12,063 nucleotides of DNA, from the NCBI GenBank assembly GCA_030625525.1, contig DAOUQR010000008.1, forward strand, positions 1-12,063, in the 5' to 3' direction. This DNA is from Pseudomonadota bacterium. Lineage in GTDB: Bacteria > Pseudomonadota > Gammaproteobacteria > DAOUQR01. Both the position numbers and the translations under genes were made by a program. The stretch's first letter is position 1; each line of letters opens with the position of its first letter. A model generated the notes under the pieces. It ran no database searches, was not told the DNA's origin, and saw only the letters and a list, made by a program, of their open reading frames with translations. Shown here piece after piece: positions 9,127 to 12,063 of the stretch.

Positions 9127-11310
9127 ATGAAACTAAAACGGATTTTACTCATTCTTACGATCGCCATCGGTATCGTACACGCACAACCCTTAAATAGTCC
9201 TTACCCTAAAAAAGATGCTGTGGCGAACACCTTGTATTCATCGTTTGCTGAGCCACCGAAAACGCTGGATCCGGCGCGTTCCTATTCTTCGAATGAATAT
9301 ACGTTTATCGCGCAGATCTACGAGCCACCCCTACAGTATGATTATTTGTTAAGACCCTATAAACTGATCCCACTGACGGCTGTCGATATTCCCAAGCCGC
9401 GTTATTACAATAAAAACAAGCAGCTGCTCCCTGATAATGCGTCCGATAAATCCATTGCCTATAGTCTTTATACCGTAAAAATTAAACCGGGAATTTATTA
9501 TCAACCGCATCCTGCTTTTGCAAAAAATGCGAAGGGTGAATATCTTTATCATGATATTACTACGGATTTTTTAGAGCGAAATGATATCACGCAATTATTT
9601 GATTTTGATCAGACGGGCACACGTGAATTAACGGCGGCTGATTATGTGTATCAAATAAAACGCTTAGCGCATCCGGAATCACAATCGCCTATTTTAGGTT
9701 TAATGAGTGATTATATTGAGGGACTGTCAGGCTACAGTGAAAAATTAGCAAAAGCGTATCAGCAAGCGCTTAAAAAAGATGAAACTCACGCCTTTGTGGA
9801 TCTGCGTAAGCATCCACTTGAAAGTGTCAAAGAGATTGATCGTTATACCTACCAAATCAAAATTAAGGGCAAGTACCCGCAATTTATTTATTGGCTAGCG
9901 ATGCCTTTTTTTGCACCGATGCCCTGGGAAGTTGACCGTTTTGATTCACAACCAGGTATGGAGGATCATAATTTAACAATTAATTGGTATCCGGTGGGGA
10001 CGGGACCCTACATGCTGACGGAGAATAATCCGAATGCGGTGATGGTGATGAAGAAAAATCCTAATTTTCATATTGAAAAATATCCCACTCAAGGTGAGCC
10101 AGGTGATCGTGAAAAAGGTTTGTTAGTTGATGCAGGAAAAACCTTACCTTTTATTGATACGCTGGTCTTTAGTTTAGAAAAAGAATCGATCCCGCGTTGG
10201 AATAAATTTTTGCAAGGTTATTACGATACGTCCGGAATTAGTTCAGATAGCTTTGATCAAGCGATTCATGTGGATGAGCAGGGGCGTCCTCATTTGACTG
10301 AATCCATGAAAAATCAAGGTATCAAGCTCTACACCAGCGTTGTTCCCAGTAGTTTTTACATCGGTTTTAATATGATGGATGACGTCGTGGGTGGGAGTAG
10401 TGAACGGGCTCGTAAATTGCGCCAAGCGATTTCTATTGCGTTGGACTATGAGGAATTTATTTCTATCTTTTTTAATGGACGCGGCATTGTTGCGCAAGGT
10501 CCGATACCTCCCGGTATTTTTGGTTATCAGAAGGGAACAGCAGGCGTTAATCCGATTGTTTATACAAACAAAAACGCTAAAAAACAACGGCGTTCTATTG
10601 TTGAAGCCAAACGTTTATTAGCGGAAGCGGGCTATCCTAATGGACGTGATATTAAAACGGGTAAGCCTTTGGTTTTAAATTTTGATGTGCCTGCGGGAGG
10701 TGGTCCCGATGATAAAGCTCGTTTTGATTGGATGCGAAAGCAATATGCGAAAATTGGGATCCAACTGAATATCCGCTCCACTCAATATAATCGCTTTCAA
10801 CGTAAGATGCGTGATGGGAATGCGCAAATTTTTCAGTGGGGGTGGAATGCCGATTATCCAGATCCCGAAAACTTTTTATTCTTATTGTATGGGCCAAACG
10901 GAAAAGTAAAACATGGCGGAGAGAATGCTGCAAATTATAATAATCCGGAATACAATCGTTTATTTGAAAAAATGAAAAACATGCCGAATGGTCCCGAGCG
11001 ATTAGCGATCATTAAAAAAATGACGCAGTTAGTTCAAACAGACGCGCCATGGATCTTTGGTTTTCATCCGAAAAACTTTGTTTTATCGCATAAATGGAAT
11101 CGCATCAGCAAACCTAACGCGATTGCGAATAATACGGTGAAATACGCACGTCTCAACCCCGTTGTTCGAGAAGAAAAACGCATCGCTTGGAATAAACCTA
11201 TTTCGTGGCCGATAGGCTTGGTTTTGTTTGGCTTATTTCTCAGTACAATCCCGGTGTATATGCGGTATCGATTTAAAGAACATCATCCACGTGAACGCGA
11301 AGATTTTTGA
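9127..11310 (+). CDS. ABC transporter solute-binding protein, family 5, with C-terminal membrane anchor
   Basis: This is the extracytoplasmic binding component of a peptide/oligopeptide-type (Dpp/Opp-like) ABC importer. The N-terminus MKLKRILLILTIAIGIVHA is a signal peptide with likely signal peptidase I cleavage after VHA (residue 19); there is no lipobox cysteine. Family-5 landmarks follow: AEPPKTLDPARSYSSNEY near the mature N-terminus, WYPVGTGPYML at 287-297, and WGWNADYPDPENF at 571-583. The 727-residue length exceeds the usual 500-600. The excess includes insertions in the N-terminal half and a C-terminal extension with a hydrophobic helix at about 694-712 (PIGLVLFGLFLSTIPVYM), followed by a basic tail RYRFKEHHPRERE. 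That predicts a protein tethered to the inner membrane with its binding domain in the periplasm. AAGGGA (9115-9120) lies 6 nt before the ATG. The permease gene begins 13 bp after the stop, so they form one operon. The substrate cannot be read from sequence; peptides are most likely. Confidence 0.93.
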   Translation: MKLKRILLILTIAIGIVHAQPLNSPYPKKDAVANTLYSSFAEPPKTLDPARSYSSNEYTFIAQIYEPPLQYDYLLRPYKLIPLTAVDIPKPRYYNKNKQLLPDNASDKSIAYSLYTVKIKPGIYYQPHPAFAKNAKGEYLYHDITTDFLERNDITQLFDFDQTGTRELTAADYVYQIKRLAHPESQSPILGLMSDYIEGLSGYSEKLAKAYQQALKKDETHAFVDLRKHPLESVKEIDRYTYQIKIKGKYPQFIYWLAMPFFAPMPWEVDRFDSQPGMEDHNLTINWYPVGTGPYMLTENNPNAVMVMKKNPNFHIEKYPTQGEPGDREKGLLVDAGKTLPFIDTLVFSLEKESIPRWNKFLQGYYDTSGISSDSFDQAIHVDEQGRPHLTESMKNQGIKLYTSVVPSSFYIGFNMMDDVVGGSSERARKLRQAISIALDYEEFISIFFNGRGIVAQGPIPPGIFGYQKGTAGVNPIVYTNKNAKKQRRSIVEAKRLLAEAGYPNGRDIKTGKPLVLNFDVPAGGGPDDKARFDWMRKQYAKIGIQLNIRSTQYNRFQRKMRDGNAQIFQWGWNADYPDPENFLFLLYGPNGKVKHGGENAANYNNPEYNRLFEKMKNMPNGPERLAIIKKMTQLVQTDAPWIFGFHPKNFVLSHKWNRISKPNAIANNTVKYARLNPVVREEKRIAWNKPISWPIGLVLFGLFLSTIPVYMRYRFKEHHPREREDF

Positions 11311-11323
11311 TAAAGGATCCAAC

Positions 11324-12063
11324 ATGATTGCCTATATATTACGACGAATGTTGTATGCGCTTCCGGTTTTAATCGGTGTGAATATTATTACGTTTTCTTT
11401 ATTTTTTGTGGTGAATTCACCCGATGATATGGCGCGTGCGCATTTGGGGCAAAAGCATGTGAAACAAACCGCCATTAATCGCTGGAAGAAACAGCATGGT
11501 TATGACAAGCCGCTTTTTATTAATGACAAAGATAACGGTATTTCGCGTGTGACGGATACTTTGTTTTTTAATAAATCTGTGAATTTGTTTAAGTTTAATT
11601 TTGGTGTTTCAGATAATGGGCGCGACATTTCACATGATATTACGCAGCGAATGTGGCCGAGTTTGTTGATCGCTGTTCCCATCTTATTAATTGGTCTCAT
11701 GGTTAATATTACTTTTGCCATGTTGATGGCGTTTTTTAGGGGAACCTATCTTGATCTCTGGGGCGTTGTGATTTGTATTATGATGATGTCGATTTCAGGT
11801 CTGTTTTATATTATTGGTGGGCAATACCTGATTGGTAAAATGCTGCATTTAGTGCCTATCTCAGGTTACGATGATGGTTTTGATGCCTTCAAGTTTATTA
11901 TTTTACCGGTAATTGTGGGGGTGATTGGTGGGGTTGGCGCAGGTTCACGTTGGTATCGCACTATCTTTTTAGAAGAACTGGGTAAAGATTATGTGCGAAC
12001 CGGGCGTGCCAAAGGTTTGTCAGAGCTGACGGTGTTATTTAAGCACGTATTAAAAAATGCCAT
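11324..12063 (+). CDS. ABC transporter permease, DppB/OppB type (3' end outside window)
   Basis: Inner-membrane permease subunit of the importer that begins with the preceding binding protein. AAAGGA (11312-11317) stands 6 nt before the ATG at 11324, and the frame is open to the window end (246 codons visible). The translation starts MIAYILRRMLYALPVLIGV, the usual DppB/OppB beginning with an amphipathic start and first transmembrane helix (about 9-30). A periplasmic segment follows (about 31-110, including KKQHGYDKPLF), then helices at about 112-135, 144-170 and 187-207. The visible end carries the cytoplasmic EAA loop that contacts the ATPase, EELGKDYVRTGRAKGLSE. The DYVRTGRAKG match is diagnostic of the binding-protein-dependent permease family. 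About 80-100 residues are probably missing. A DppC-like permease and DppD/DppF-like ATPases are expected beyond the window. Confidence 0.93.
   Translation, partial: MIAYILRRMLYALPVLIGVNIITFSLFFVVNSPDDMARAHLGQKHVKQTAINRWKKQHGYDKPLFINDKDNGISRVTDTLFFNKSVNLFKFNFGVSDNGRDISHDITQRMWPSLLIAVPILLIGLMVNITFAMLMAFFRGTYLDLWGVVICIMMMSISGLFYIIGGQYLIGKMLHLVPISGYDDGFDAFKFIILPVIVGVIGGVGAGSRWYRTIFLEELGKDYVRTGRAKGLSELTVLFKHVLKNA

Overview
The window reads as chromosomal DNA of a gammaproteobacterium. The order smc, zipA, ligA is a classic gammaproteobacterial arrangement, and ZipA is restricted to that class. The moderate-to-low GC, the style of the two hypothetical proteins and a palindromic repeat of a type I associate with Rickettsiales and Legionellales-like intracellular bacteria suggest a host-associated Legionellales/Coxiellaceae-like lineage. 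That placement is an inference and not proven here.

Left part (1-4213, + strand): an almost complete smc (condensin ATPase, only about the first seven residues lie outside) is followed after 29 bp by zipA (FtsZ membrane anchor). A 9-bp hairpin at 4223-4243 lies in the 38-bp gap where zipA meets a convergent gene.

Middle part (4214-5694): the expected zipA-ligA junction is interrupted by about 1.5 kb. It holds a 339-residue minus-strand protein of unknown function with a C-terminal membrane-spanning hairpin, then a 423-bp divergent intergenic region. In that region sits a striking 142-bp element (5385-5526). It has 23-bp perfect outer inverted repeats, an 8-nt internal mismatch, 31-bp perfect inner inverted repeats and a 17-nt loop. 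A perfect 8-bp direct repeat, TTCCTTTA, abuts both ends like a target-site duplication. Both strands of this element encode nearly the same open peptide.

Right part (5695-12063, + strand): ligA (complete NAD+-dependent DNA ligase, GTG start) is followed after 19 bp by a 437-residue protein I do not recognise. Then comes the start of a peptide-type ABC importer: a 727-residue family-5 solute-binding protein with a signal peptide and an unusual C-terminal transmembrane anchor, and 13 bp later a DppB/OppB-like permease cut by the window end just after its EAA loop. Further transporter genes (second permease, ATPases) would be expected downstream.

Functionally the window joins chromosome organisation, division and replication/repair housekeeping genes with a nutrient (probably peptide) uptake operon. 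The most unusual parts are the palindromic mobile-type element with its orphan neighbour, and the membrane-anchored binding protein.
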